DNA of 28,846 bases from a virus: the IMG/VR virus record IMGVR_UViG_3300031576_000238, positions 1-28,846 of that record. One strand, 5' to 3'. Below are positions 15,810 to 24,933 of the stretch, in pieces (position 1 is the first letter of the stretch; every line of letters starts with the position of its first letter). The notes below the pieces were generated by a model. The model was not told where the DNA came from. It did not search any database and worked only from the letters and a program-made list of their open reading frames with translations. Position numbers and translations under genes: made by a program.

Positions 15810-16010
15810 ATGTCTCAACCAGTAAGTACACTTGCTGCAAATCTTAAAGCAGCGTTTGATGCAGAATATGCAAAACAAGCTCCAGGTGAGCAAGGAATGA
15901 TGACAGCTTTATCAAATGCAATGGCTACAGCTATTGACAGTTTTGTAAAGTCTCATAATGCTACTGGGAGCGATTCTGGCGGCGATTCACACAATTTAAC
16001 GATAGTATAA
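15810..16010 (+). CDS. Small spike-adjacent protein, unknown
   Basis: A 66-aa protein with GGAG shortly before ATG 15810. Two helical Ala-rich segments (STLAANLKAAFDAEYAKQA and ALSNAMATAIDSFVKSHN) are followed by a Gly/Ser/Asp tail. It lies between the spike and the gp25-like wedge, where other contractile phages often encode a similar small helical protein. It has no PAAR motif and no transmembrane segment. Function unknown; low-copy baseplate component or assembly factor are both possible. Confidence 0.7.
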   Translation: MSQPVSTLAANLKAAFDAEYAKQAPGEQGMMTALSNAMATAIDSFVKSHNATGSDSGGDSHNLTIV

Positions 16011-16011
16011 T

Positions 16012-16398
16012 ATGGCGACACCCTTCTTAGGCAAAGGTCTTAAATTCCCAATCAATGGTAAGTTTTTACCTGAAGATGGGATACAAAAAGTAATAGAGAG
16101 TATTCAACTTCTTCTTCTAACTAATTTAGGAGAACGAGTTATGCGCCCTACTTTTGGTAGTAACCTTGGTGCTAGAGTTTGGGAAAATCTAGATTTTATA
16201 TCTAGACAAGGGCCTTCTGATATTGCTACCTCAATTAGACGATTTGAACCTCGTGTAACATTAATTGAAGTGGCTCCAGTAATTCGGAGATCAGAGGGTT
16301 TAGTGTATTTCCATATAAGATTTCTAGTTAAAGAGGCAAACGTGGAAGCAAATCTTGTGTTTCCGTTTAAGCCTTCTTCTCAGATTAGTACGAGATAA
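16012..16398 (+). CDS. Baseplate wedge protein (gp25/gpW-like)
   Basis: A 128-aa protein of the T4 gp25 / P2 gpW family. The diagnostic segment is LLLLTNLGERVMRPTFGSNL (about 34-53), in which the GERVMRP.FGS motif is nearly invariant, followed by helices and a strand pair (RFEPRVTLIEVAPVIR; GLVYFHIRFLVK). Gp25 forms part of the wedge core and nucleates sheath assembly at the baseplate. Length is typical (about 110-135). It starts 1 base after the previous stop and is followed by the J/gp6-like wedge gene, the usual pair. Confidence 0.92.
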   Translation: MATPFLGKGLKFPINGKFLPEDGIQKVIESIQLLLLTNLGERVMRPTFGSNLGARVWENLDFISRQGPSDIATSIRRFEPRVTLIEVAPVIRRSEGLVYFHIRFLVKEANVEANLVFPFKPSSQISTR

Positions 16399-16409
16399 GG
16401 AGCCGACTA

Positions 16410-19400
16410 ATGGCGAATATTCGCTCCATAGATTATGTAGCTAAAGATTTCGATTCTATCGTCGATGCACTAATTTCGTTTGCGACTGTTAATTTTGGTC
16501 CAACTACGAATGCAAATAGACAATGGACAGACTTCAACGCAGATGATTTCAGCCGTACTTGGTTGGAGTTATTAGCTTACGTTGGCGACTTAATTTTCTT
16601 CTATCTTGATATTCAAGCGACCCAAAGTAATCTTGTAACTGCTACAATTCGTAAGAACGTTTTAGACATAGCGAAACAATTTGGTTTCGTTGTATCTACT
16701 GCTTCTTCCGCATCTGGAGTAGCCAAGTTTAGTTTGAGCGCACCAGGAACTATTCCAGTAGGTTTTAGAGTATCTGCTGAGAATGGGCAAGAGTTTTTCA
16801 CATCTAGTAGTTCTCCGATTCCAGGGTCTACTATTTTTGAAATCTTCTTACCTGTTGTTCAAGGTGTCCAGAGAGAAGAAACTTTTATAGCTAGAGGAGT
16901 ACAAAATGAAGAGATTACGTTGGGTGTTACTGGATTGGTTATTGACACTACAAATCCTATTTCATCCCTTATCTCACCAAGCGTTATTGTTAACGCCGAT
17001 GTTTATGAGTTAGTAAACACGTTTATCAGAAGTTTTCCAACTGATAAGCACTTCAGAGTCTTGGTTGATCCTGAAGGTCGAGCAATTATACGATTTGGTG
17101 ATGGTATTTTTGGAAAGCAACTTACCCCTAATGATGCTATTGAAGTAGATTATAGAACTGGTGGAGGAGCAGCTGGAAACATTCCTGCTAATACACTAGT
17201 AACTTTACTCGATGCATCTAGCTTCGTTAGTGCTGTTAGTAATGATACAGCCTTTAGTGGTGGGGCAGACGAGCCTTCTCTTGCTCAATTAAAAGAGTTA
17301 GTTCCTGCATCTTTGCGTACATTAGAGAGAGCAGTCACTACAAAAGATTATGCAGACATTATCTTAGTTAACTTTAATAGTGTATCTAAGGCATCTGCTG
17401 CAAATAATATTTCAGATCCTGGTGTTGATGTTGATATCTTTGTGGTTCCTTCTGGTAACTCAATTACTAAGATTACTGACAATCTACCTTTGTTTAATGC
17501 TATCTCAGACTTTATAGATGAGAGAAAACCAGTAACAACTGTGTTCAAGATTCTTGACGCATTTGGTATGGATGCACTACTTAAGATAGTAGTTTTCCTA
17601 TCAGCTGGTGCTTCTAGATCATTAGTACAATCAAATATGACAACTGCATTAGACGGTTTCTTCTCTTTTAATAGTGGGGATGTAGACGGTACAGGCACTA
17701 AATTTGCTCAAAAAGTACGTTTAAACGATCTTTATGACCTTATAAGTGCTATTGAAGGTATCGAAAGATTTGAAATAACAAAGCTTCATTATAGGCCGCG
17801 AGTTGAACCTTTGGTTGCACTTGGAACCAATTACCTTATTTCTGAAGTTGAAGTATTCCAAAATGCTGAATCATCTGAGTGGTTAATCGGGGCAAACTCA
17901 AACATTGATACTCCAAATTTTAATAGTTACACGGTATTTAAGAAATTTCCAGGGCGTGTAAGTAACCTAAGTGAAGGAAGTTTAGCAGATGATACTCTAA
18001 ACTTTTCAGTAGTTGAAAGCACCGCAACAGGAATAAATATAGATGGAACTACTAATATTCTATTTGATTTAAATAAAACATTTCTAGTAGATGAGTTTGT
18101 TGGAGGTACTTCAGTTATAACTCTTAGTAATCTATCAGGTTTTACTTTCGATCATATTGGGTCATCTTTTATCCCAAGAGTGGGAGATCGAGTTATCCAG
18201 GGCGGAAATACTGCTAGAATCATTTCTGTTGTTGACTCAGATACTTTTGTAGTATCAAATGGATTTCCTTTAAATCTTGTGAACGGTGCCGCAACCCTAA
18301 AAAGAGATGAATTTCTTCTTGTAGATGCTTCGGGCAACGTATGGGCAATCGAAGATAATGATGCTCATTCGCTTGTATTGTCAGCTTTTGCTATTAACAA
18401 TACGATTGTTTCTGATGTGTCCGGTGGAGCGTACAAAATTGTAAGAAGTTTAATCGGCAAAAACCTTATATTTCATGACCTTATTTTCGCAGGAATTGAG
18501 TATAACAACAGTAATACCATTTTTAGAGCAAGTTCAAGTTTTAACCTTGTAGGAACAATCGGAGATGAATTCTTTGTTTCTGAACCACAAGACAATATTG
18601 GAGACTTTGGGCTTCCATTAACATTAGATGATTTCACCCCTAATACACCAGCGGCTGGATATGGGGAAGTACATTGTGCTGGTAATGCTGATTTAAGTAC
18701 AATTATTGGCGGACCTAGTAGTAATTTTGTGCTTATTGATACTAATTTAAATGTTTATGAGATTGTTTCAATAAATAATTTAGCAAAGACTATTGTTATC
18801 TTGCACGATGCTACAGTTACTCCCGCGCCTGCGGTAGGACTTCCATTAGGACCTACATCAACAGGCAAAGCTGCTTCTGCCGTAAAACGGTATTACAGTG
18901 ATGACAATGAAGTAAGTTTTGTAATAGGATTAGGCAATAGACCAAGTGGACTAGGATTTCAAGCTGTAGGAGCAATCTCCTTTGCAGTCAGAGATGTTCC
19001 AACTAGTGGAGCTATTAGATTTGCTAACGTAGTTACTTTGAATACAGTAACTCCTCATCCATTTGTAGTAGGCCAAACCATCCAAGTAGCAAATATGACA
19101 GATGGTACTTTTAATGGTACGTTTGTTATCGTAACTACGCCTACTTCAAGTGCTCTTACTTATGCTCAAATAGCAGCTGATGCAACAAGCGGAGATGGAA
19201 ATATTTCTTTAACAGGAGCGAATATTGCAGACGGTACGTTGCTTAAACTAAAGGACTCAACTGCAAATCCTGAGACAACGTTTGAATTTAACAAAACAGG
19301 TGGAGTAGCTTTCGGCAACGTTGCTATTACCTATGCTGATGCAAGTGACTCTGCAGCCCTTAAATCGGCTGTCATTTCAGCAGTAAATGGTGCCCCATCG

Positions 19401-19763
19401 TTAGGAATCACTGCAACAGATGGTACAGGACTTTCTGGACCAGATGAAGTAGTATTTCTACAAAATGATAACACTGGGTCAGATGGGAATCAAGGTATCG
19501 TAGATACAATCGCAGAACCTGGCGTAACTATCGCAGGAATGTCTGGTGGTATCGGAAGTGGACATAGTGTCCCAACGCCCGTAATCCCAAATCCTGGCGA
19601 CAATGTAACTGATTTAGGTATTTCATCGGATGGGACAACCGTGGATCACTTTGAATTTAGAATTTCTGGATTCGTCGATGACATCGTTAACTTGAGAAAT
19701 AGTGAAATTCCTCAAGTAGATGACGACGATATTGAACTTGACTTTAGAGGAGGGGTAACATAA
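16410..19763 (+). CDS. Baseplate J / gp6-like wedge protein with long C-terminal extension
   Basis: A 1117-aa protein; AAGGAG precedes ATG 16410. Residues 1-460 are a gp6/J-type wedge: RTWLELLAYVGDLIFFYLDI (49-68), then IIRFGDGIFGKQL (226-238), DYRTGGGAAGNIPANTL (248-264) and SLRTLERAVTTKDYADI (301-317). P2 gpJ is about 300 aa and T4 gp6 about 660, so over 600 residues are extra. The extension has a GD beta domain (PRVGDRVIQGGNTARIIS), further beta segments to about 870, a TPHPFVVGQTIQVANMTDG module (about 870-936) and a TFEFNKTGGVAFGNVAITYA module (about 957-1050) ending MSGGIG. It ends in an acidic tail. The extension may replace a separate gp7/I protein or anchor fibres; this is inference. 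Confidence 0.85.
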   Translation: MANIRSIDYVAKDFDSIVDALISFATVNFGPTTNANRQWTDFNADDFSRTWLELLAYVGDLIFFYLDIQATQSNLVTATIRKNVLDIAKQFGFVVSTASSASGVAKFSLSAPGTIPVGFRVSAENGQEFFTSSSSPIPGSTIFEIFLPVVQGVQREETFIARGVQNEEITLGVTGLVIDTTNPISSLISPSVIVNADVYELVNTFIRSFPTDKHFRVLVDPEGRAIIRFGDGIFGKQLTPNDAIEVDYRTGGGAAGNIPANTLVTLLDASSFVSAVSNDTAFSGGADEPSLAQLKELVPASLRTLERAVTTKDYADIILVNFNSVSKASAANNISDPGVDVDIFVVPSGNSITKITDNLPLFNAISDFIDERKPVTTVFKILDAFGMDALLKIVVFLSAGASRSLVQSNMTTALDGFFSFNSGDVDGTGTKFAQKVRLNDLYDLISAIEGIERFEITKLHYRPRVEPLVALGTNYLISEVEVFQNAESSEWLIGANSNIDTPNFNSYTVFKKFPGRVSNLSEGSLADDTLNFSVVESTATGINIDGTTNILFDLNKTFLVDEFVGGTSVITLSNLSGFTFDHIGSSFIPRVGDRVIQGGNTARIISVVDSDTFVVSNGFPLNLVNGAATLKRDEFLLVDASGNVWAIEDNDAHSLVLSAFAINNTIVSDVSGGAYKIVRSLIGKNLIFHDLIFAGIEYNNSNTIFRASSSFNLVGTIGDEFFVSEPQDNIGDFGLPLTLDDFTPNTPAAGYGEVHCAGNADLSTIIGGPSSNFVLIDTNLNVYEIVSINNLAKTIVILHDATVTPAPAVGLPLGPTSTGKAASAVKRYYSDDNEVSFVIGLGNRPSGLGFQAVGAISFAVRDVPTSGAIRFANVVTLNTVTPHPFVVGQTIQVANMTDGTFNGTFVIVTTPTSSALTYAQIAADATSGDGNISLTGANIADGTLLKLKDSTANPETTFEFNKTGGVAFGNVAITYADASDSAALKSAVISAVNGAPSLGITATDGTGLSGPDEVVFLQNDNTGSDGNQGIVDTIAEPGVTIAGMSGGIGSGHSVPTPVIPNPGDNVTDLGISSDGTTVDHFEFRISGFVDDIVNLRNSEIPQVDDDDIELDFRGGVT

Positions 19764-19764
19764 A

Positions 19765-22700
19765 ATGCCTTTACTCGTTATAACTAGACCACCACAGTTT
19801 TTGGACCCTTGGTTCAACGAGATTGAACAGGTATGGGACGAGCTAGAATTTTCTGTCAATAACCTCGACGGAAGAGTAACTACTCTCGAAACCCAAATTA
19901 TCAATGACGTTGTTACTTCTGTATCGAACTCAGGAGATCCTCAACTACAAGGTGATGTAACTTTTTCAGATAGTGGATCAATCTCAATAACCCAAGTTGG
20001 TAATAACATTGATATCGGTGGCGGTGGTGCCACAGATCACGGTGCGCTAACTGGACTATTAGATGATGACCATACACAATATTTACTTGCAAATGGTACA
20101 AGAGCTTTAGCAGGCAACTGGTCAGTAGGTAACTTCCAACTTCTACTTATGAGGTTAGAGAACCTAGCTGTCGCTCCTGCTCCAGGTAACTCTGGTCGAT
20201 TAATCTTTAATACAACTGATTTACGAGTCAAAGTTGATAACGGTACGTCCTTTGTAGACGTAGGTGTTACCGACCACGGACTCTTAATGGGTTTAGGAGA
20301 TGATGACCATCTTCAATATTTATTAGTTGATGGCACAAGAGCTGTTACTGGTGACTTCACTGTTAATGGTAAATATAAGAATTTAGCTGCTTCTTCAATG
20401 ACTTATGAGTCACAAGAAGATGATTCAGGAAGTCCTGTAGCACATATATTAGATACTTTAACTATGTTGACGATCCCAGGATCAAGACTAGTATCAGTAC
20501 GAAATGCAGGAGTAGAGAAGTTTTATATTGACAAAGATGGTAACATCTTTATGAACAATAACTCTCTAACTTCTACAACTTCGCTATATGCATTGATTGA
20601 TACTGATAATGATAGTTCATTAGAACGGTTTGTAATTGCACATGATGATCCAAATCCATTCCTCGCTACTGTTTTAATGGCGGTAAATGAGTCTGGAGAA
20701 ATGAGTCTTCCAAGTGCAAGTGCCAGAATAAGGGTAGGTTCAGCTGGTGCCCCAACACACACATTAGATGTTGATGGTGATGCTGATATCGCACAAGACT
20801 TAACTTTATCGGTTTCTCAACTATTAAGAAGCCCTGGAGATTTGAATTTCCAAGTCGATTATGACAACAATGGATCTAATCAATTCAACTGGAAAGATGG
20901 TACTGGAATAACAGTAATGTCCTTAACTGAGCCTGGAGACCTAGATGTCGCTGGCTTACTTAGGATAAATAGTTCTGATGCAAGTTCTGGTGGTGGTATA
21001 TTCAACATTGGTAATGGTGGTCAAGTCACTCAGGGAATGAGATTTGATGTAGATGACTCTACATTTGGTGCAGGACTTATTGAGACTGCACTTCAAGTTC
21101 AGATTAGAATGGAGTCATTGCCTACTAGGGCAACTGTACTTATTAATCCTCAAATGGATGTTCCAGATGGGGAACACGTATTCCGAGTTCTAAATAATAC
21201 TGGAGCAGATCAACTTCTTAATGTTTATGGTAATGGTGACCTAGAAGTATTTGGGACACTTATTGGTGGCTCTAGTCCATTTAAATTTAGTAGTAAAACA
21301 GCAATAAATGATGGAGCATCAGCTTTTGCGACACTCACAGTTATCAATAATACTCTTGATGCTGGTGATTCATTCACAATTACTGACCTTGGACCTGTTG
21401 CTTATACGTTCACAGAGGGCGTTGATTTCGTAGCCGGTATAGATGCAGATGCAACGGCGTTCAATATAGCAAGTGCTATTAACGGCGTATATCCAGCTTT
21501 AGCAGCTCAAGTAGAGGCAGAATCACTTCTTAACGTAGTTACAATTACAGTAACTGCACCAGGAACAGCAGGTAACGGATTCCTAATTAGTGAATCTGAT
21601 GCACCGACTGATAACTTTACTTTATCTGGAGCAACCTTCAGTGGTGGTACAGATATTGCACCAGTTGCTTATGAACTAGATACAGATAATGATTTAACAT
21701 TAACAGGCTCTAAGTTACTAAGCTTAAAACGATTTGGAGTTGAGAAATTCTCTATCGACAAGGACGGTAACTTCAGCGGATTATTTGTTACGACAGTTGA
21801 TCCTAGTGCAGGTGATGCAGGTATTCAAGCTGCTATGATTACTGTAAGTGCAGCAGGCGGCGGTATTGTTCAACTTAAAAAGGGAACATATATCATTAAT
21901 GCCGGTGTAGTAACTCCTGCAATTAACAACGTTATTTTACGCGGTGTTGGTAAAGGAACTATCTTAGCTCACGATGGAATACATGGAAATGAAGTTCTAG
22001 ACATTACAGCGGCAGCTTCTGGTGGTCCTTATGCGTGTAACGCAATAACATCAGGTAACACTTCAATAACTACTACAGCTGCAGCAGATGCAGGAAACGT
22101 TCTTTTAGGAGATTTGGTAGTTATCGAGGGTACTGATGTACAATCAAATGCTGATATTGAGTACAATTTAGCTACTGCTAACGGAAACCCTGGAACAGGC
22201 GTTATTACACTTAAATACCCAATTCAGCGTACAATGTCTTCGGTTAATATTAGAGCACGCAGACAAATGAGAAATATCGAGATTCAAGACTTGACTGTTA
22301 CAGTGCCTAGTGCAGTAGCGGCAGCCGGTATAATTCTTCGTGGTGGTGTAGATTGTAAGATTGTCAACGTAAGAGTAGAAGGACAATTTGATACGTCAAT
22401 TGATCTTGGAGATTGTGCTAGAAGCTCTGTTGAAGGGTGTGAAATTGAAAAAGCTCAAAGTTTTGGTATTAGAGGAGCAACCGTATTCAATCTAGAACTT
22501 TTAAAGAATCAGATTGTCGATATTGATTCTGGTGCATCAGAAGGGGCTATTCAACTTTATCTGGAGGCGGTTGAGTGTGTTATCAGCGAAAATATGATAC
22601 GCAATACTTCAGCTTACGGTATTACTGTTGTTTCTGGTGGGGCACCTAACCCAAGACGAAGAACACTAATTTCTGACAATAAGATATATGATACTTCTGA

Positions 22701-23250
22701 AGCTGCAATTCAATGTGCTGCGGGAGAAGTGGTTATATCTAACAACTATATAGAAAATTGTGCAAAGAATGGTGGATCAGCTTCCAGTATTGAAATAAAT
22801 GGTAGTGACTCTGTTGTGAGTGGAAACTACGTAAAAGGTGGGGGCAGGAACTTATCTGTATTCTCCGGTTCATCAAGAGTCATAGTTTCTGACAATATGT
22901 TACTATATGCTACTGCTCAAGAAGCTCTATCAGGAAATGGTAGCTTCTGCGTATATTCAGGAAACATCATAAAAGGTGGTGCTACTATCGGATTATATGT
23001 AGGAGATAATGGCAACTCAGCAACTGGAAACGTTGTAGAAGGAAATGGTACTGATGGTATCTTCGTAGCAAGCAATGCTACAAACTGTGTGATTTCAAAC
23101 AACACTTCCCGTAATAATACAGGAGATGAAATTGAAGTTCACAACTCTGCCGCAGATAACCTTCTTATGGGAAACAATTGTACTGGTGGTACGATACGAG
23201 AGGGTACTGGCTCTAATACATTTATTGGCAACTTAGGTACGGTGGTATAA
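19765..23250 (+). CDS. Tail fibre with C-terminal beta-helix (possible depolymerase)
   Basis: A 1161-aa protein; AGAGGAGGGG precedes the start. In order: a helical/coiled N-terminus (15-45), two TDHGxLxGLxDDDHxQYLL fibre repeats (about 91-117 and 170-197), fibre modules of the IDKDG type (225-260 and 634-670), a beta domain with GDSFTITDLGPVAYTF (534-549) and TAGNGFLIS, then a right-handed parallel beta-helix from about 672 to 1155 opening with AGDAGIQAAM...GGGIVQLKKGTY. The latter is the pectin-lyase-like opening seen in many phage tailspikes. The helix region has many S.N.I..C/T turns. It probably binds or cleaves surface polysaccharide; catalytic residues cannot be assigned by eye. Being first and longest, it is the likeliest to attach to the baseplate. 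Confidence 0.85.
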   Translation: MPLLVITRPPQFLDPWFNEIEQVWDELEFSVNNLDGRVTTLETQIINDVVTSVSNSGDPQLQGDVTFSDSGSISITQVGNNIDIGGGGATDHGALTGLLDDDHTQYLLANGTRALAGNWSVGNFQLLLMRLENLAVAPAPGNSGRLIFNTTDLRVKVDNGTSFVDVGVTDHGLLMGLGDDDHLQYLLVDGTRAVTGDFTVNGKYKNLAASSMTYESQEDDSGSPVAHILDTLTMLTIPGSRLVSVRNAGVEKFYIDKDGNIFMNNNSLTSTTSLYALIDTDNDSSLERFVIAHDDPNPFLATVLMAVNESGEMSLPSASARIRVGSAGAPTHTLDVDGDADIAQDLTLSVSQLLRSPGDLNFQVDYDNNGSNQFNWKDGTGITVMSLTEPGDLDVAGLLRINSSDASSGGGIFNIGNGGQVTQGMRFDVDDSTFGAGLIETALQVQIRMESLPTRATVLINPQMDVPDGEHVFRVLNNTGADQLLNVYGNGDLEVFGTLIGGSSPFKFSSKTAINDGASAFATLTVINNTLDAGDSFTITDLGPVAYTFTEGVDFVAGIDADATAFNIASAINGVYPALAAQVEAESLLNVVTITVTAPGTAGNGFLISESDAPTDNFTLSGATFSGGTDIAPVAYELDTDNDLTLTGSKLLSLKRFGVEKFSIDKDGNFSGLFVTTVDPSAGDAGIQAAMITVSAAGGGIVQLKKGTYIINAGVVTPAINNVILRGVGKGTILAHDGIHGNEVLDITAAASGGPYACNAITSGNTSITTTAAADAGNVLLGDLVVIEGTDVQSNADIEYNLATANGNPGTGVITLKYPIQRTMSSVNIRARRQMRNIEIQDLTVTVPSAVAAAGIILRGGVDCKIVNVRVEGQFDTSIDLGDCARSSVEGCEIEKAQSFGIRGATVFNLELLKNQIVDIDSGASEGAIQLYLEAVECVISENMIRNTSAYGITVVSGGAPNPRRRTLISDNKIYDTSEAAIQCAAGEVVISNNYIENCAKNGGSASSIEINGSDSVVSGNYVKGGGRNLSVFSGSSRVIVSDNMLLYATAQEALSGNGSFCVYSGNIIKGGATIGLYVGDNGNSATGNVVEGNGTDGIFVASNATNCVISNNTSRNNTGDEIEVHNSAADNLLMGNNCTGGTIREGTGSNTFIGNLGTVV
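20035..20355 (+). repeat. Two DHxxLxGLxDDDHxQYLL fibre repeats
   Basis: Encoded at about 20035-20115 and 20272-20355. Copy one reads DHGALTGLLDDDHTQYLL then GTRALAGNW; copy two reads DHGLLMGLGDDDHLQYLL then GTRAVTGDF. This motif is common in tail fibres and is usually part of a trimeric shaft. The copies are 79 residues apart and well diverged at DNA level. Confidence 0.88.
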
Positions 23251-23251
23251 C

Positions 23252-24931
23252 ATGGCTAAAATACGGAATAAATCAAACGAAGCAAATGGCGCATCAGCCA
23301 TAGCCCATGAGTTAGATACAGCTAATAATTTTACAACTGCTGGAGCGAAACTACTCTCTGTTAAAAACTTTGGAGTAGAAAAGATTGCTTTTGATAAAGA
23401 CGGTAACTTTTTATCAGCTGGTGCTAATAGTACATGGGTAGTTCGACCTGAAGAAGGATCAGCAGGTATTCAGGCTGCTATGGATGCAGCTTCTGCTGCT
23501 GGTGGAGGTCTAGTTCAGCTTCTTGAAGGCACATACTCTATAACAGCTAACATAACTAATAATACATGGAATAATGTAGAACTTCGGGGAATGGGCGATT
23601 CTACTATTCTTGAACATAGTGGGTTTGGACTTAATTCTACGTTAATAGTTAACATATTAAATTCAGGACCACACGCAGGTAATAACGTAGTTGCTGAAGC
23701 TTCTTCTGTATTTACCACTACAGCGGCTAATGCAGGAAACTATTTAGCTGGTGATATATTAACTATCTATACTACAGTTGGAGATCCTGATGGTTTTGAA
23801 GAATCTGAAATACATGAAGTAGCTGTTAATGGAAATGCAGGAACAGGTGAAATTCAATTAAAGACTAAAGTTCAACGTACTTTGACTTCCATAACTCTTT
23901 CAAGAACTAGAAATGGGCTAAATAATAAGATTAGAGATTTAAAATTTACTTTTGCTAATAGTACCAATTTTGGTGCAATGACACTTAACGGTCACTATAG
24001 TTTAATTGAAAATGTTACTGTAGTAGGCGGAAATAGTACAGGAACAGGACAAATAGGTATAAGTGGTGCTAATAGTGGACCTCACTCTTCTAAGAACGTA
24101 ATTAGAAATTGTAGAATGAGAGACTGTGATTTTAGGGGAATTTTTATGCAAGGACAGCACGAAAGCGTTATTGAAAATTGTGTTGTTGAAAATGTAAATA
24201 GATTAGGCACTGCCTTTACATATGCTTTGGTTATGGACTTTGATTGCAGAGATTGTTCTATTCGAGATAATATTGTAAGACATTGTATAGAAGGCGGAGG
24301 AATTATAACTAGAGGAACTCAACCTAGACGAACAATTATTAGTAATAATAAAGTCTTTAATATTTATAGACAAGGAATTAGTGGAATAAACTGTCAAATA
24401 GTAGGAAATTATGTTGAAGATTGTGGACATACTCCAGTATTTAACTCAGGGTTTGGAGCTGGAATTATTATACAAACAAACGGATTTGATAATAATATAG
24501 TAGCAAATAATATTATTAAAAACTGTTACTTTGCTATTCAAGTGGGATTTAACGCTAAACCAACAGTAGTTTCAGGTAATACAGTACAAAAAACTAGAAC
24601 TGGAAATGGATTAGAAGCTCTGTCAATCGACGCTGTAGGATGTTCAGTTATAGGCAATGTTGTTACAGACACAGGAAGTCATGGTATTTACGCGGCTCGA
24701 AAAGGAACTACGTGTATAGGAAACGTTGTAAGAAATGCAGGCGGAAATGGTCTACACATTGTTGGAGATCAAAGTGTTGTGTCAAACAACTCAACATTCA
24801 ATAGTACCGGCGCAGGTTTGTTTGTGGATAACTCTACCGTGGATACAATCTTTATGGGCAATAACTGTCTTGGAGATGGTATCACTGTAGGAACTGGCAC
24901 TGGTAACGACTTCATAGGAAATAAGGAGTAA
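23252..24931 (+). CDS. Tailspike 2: beta-helix protein paralogous to preceding fibre
   Basis: A 559-aa protein starting 1 base after the previous stop. It has a short N-terminus and one IDKDG-type module (16-52), then a beta-helix from about 60 (EGSAGIQAAMDAASAAGGGL). An inserted beta segment at about 152-215 holds EIHEVAVNGNAGTGEIQLKT, and helix rungs run to the end, e.g. RRTIISNNKVFNIYRQGISG. The rungs, the insert and the C-terminal cap (IFMGNNCLGD...FIGNKE) are homologous to residues about 670-1160 of the preceding protein. No baseplate-binding N-domain is evident, so it probably joins another fibre through the shared module. Likely receptor binding or polysaccharide cleavage. Its DNA is more A+T-rich than the sheath-tube region. 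Confidence 0.83.
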   Translation: MAKIRNKSNEANGASAIAHELDTANNFTTAGAKLLSVKNFGVEKIAFDKDGNFLSAGANSTWVVRPEEGSAGIQAAMDAASAAGGGLVQLLEGTYSITANITNNTWNNVELRGMGDSTILEHSGFGLNSTLIVNILNSGPHAGNNVVAEASSVFTTTAANAGNYLAGDILTIYTTVGDPDGFEESEIHEVAVNGNAGTGEIQLKTKVQRTLTSITLSRTRNGLNNKIRDLKFTFANSTNFGAMTLNGHYSLIENVTVVGGNSTGTGQIGISGANSGPHSSKNVIRNCRMRDCDFRGIFMQGQHESVIENCVVENVNRLGTAFTYALVMDFDCRDCSIRDNIVRHCIEGGGIITRGTQPRRTIISNNKVFNIYRQGISGINCQIVGNYVEDCGHTPVFNSGFGAGIIIQTNGFDNNIVANNIIKNCYFAIQVGFNAKPTVVSGNTVQKTRTGNGLEALSIDAVGCSVIGNVVTDTGSHGIYAARKGTTCIGNVVRNAGGNGLHIVGDQSVVSNNSTFNSTGAGLFVDNSTVDTIFMGNNCLGDGITVGTGTGNDFIGNKE

Positions 24932-24933
24932 TC

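Noticed and set aside
4522-19763. An extracellular injection system or R-type tailocin instead of a phage
   Set aside because: Although CIS-tube and multiple tube genes recall injection systems, neck/connector genes and the lack of a AAA ATPase or toxin cargo favour a phage. Without capsid and terminase in the window this is strong but not final.
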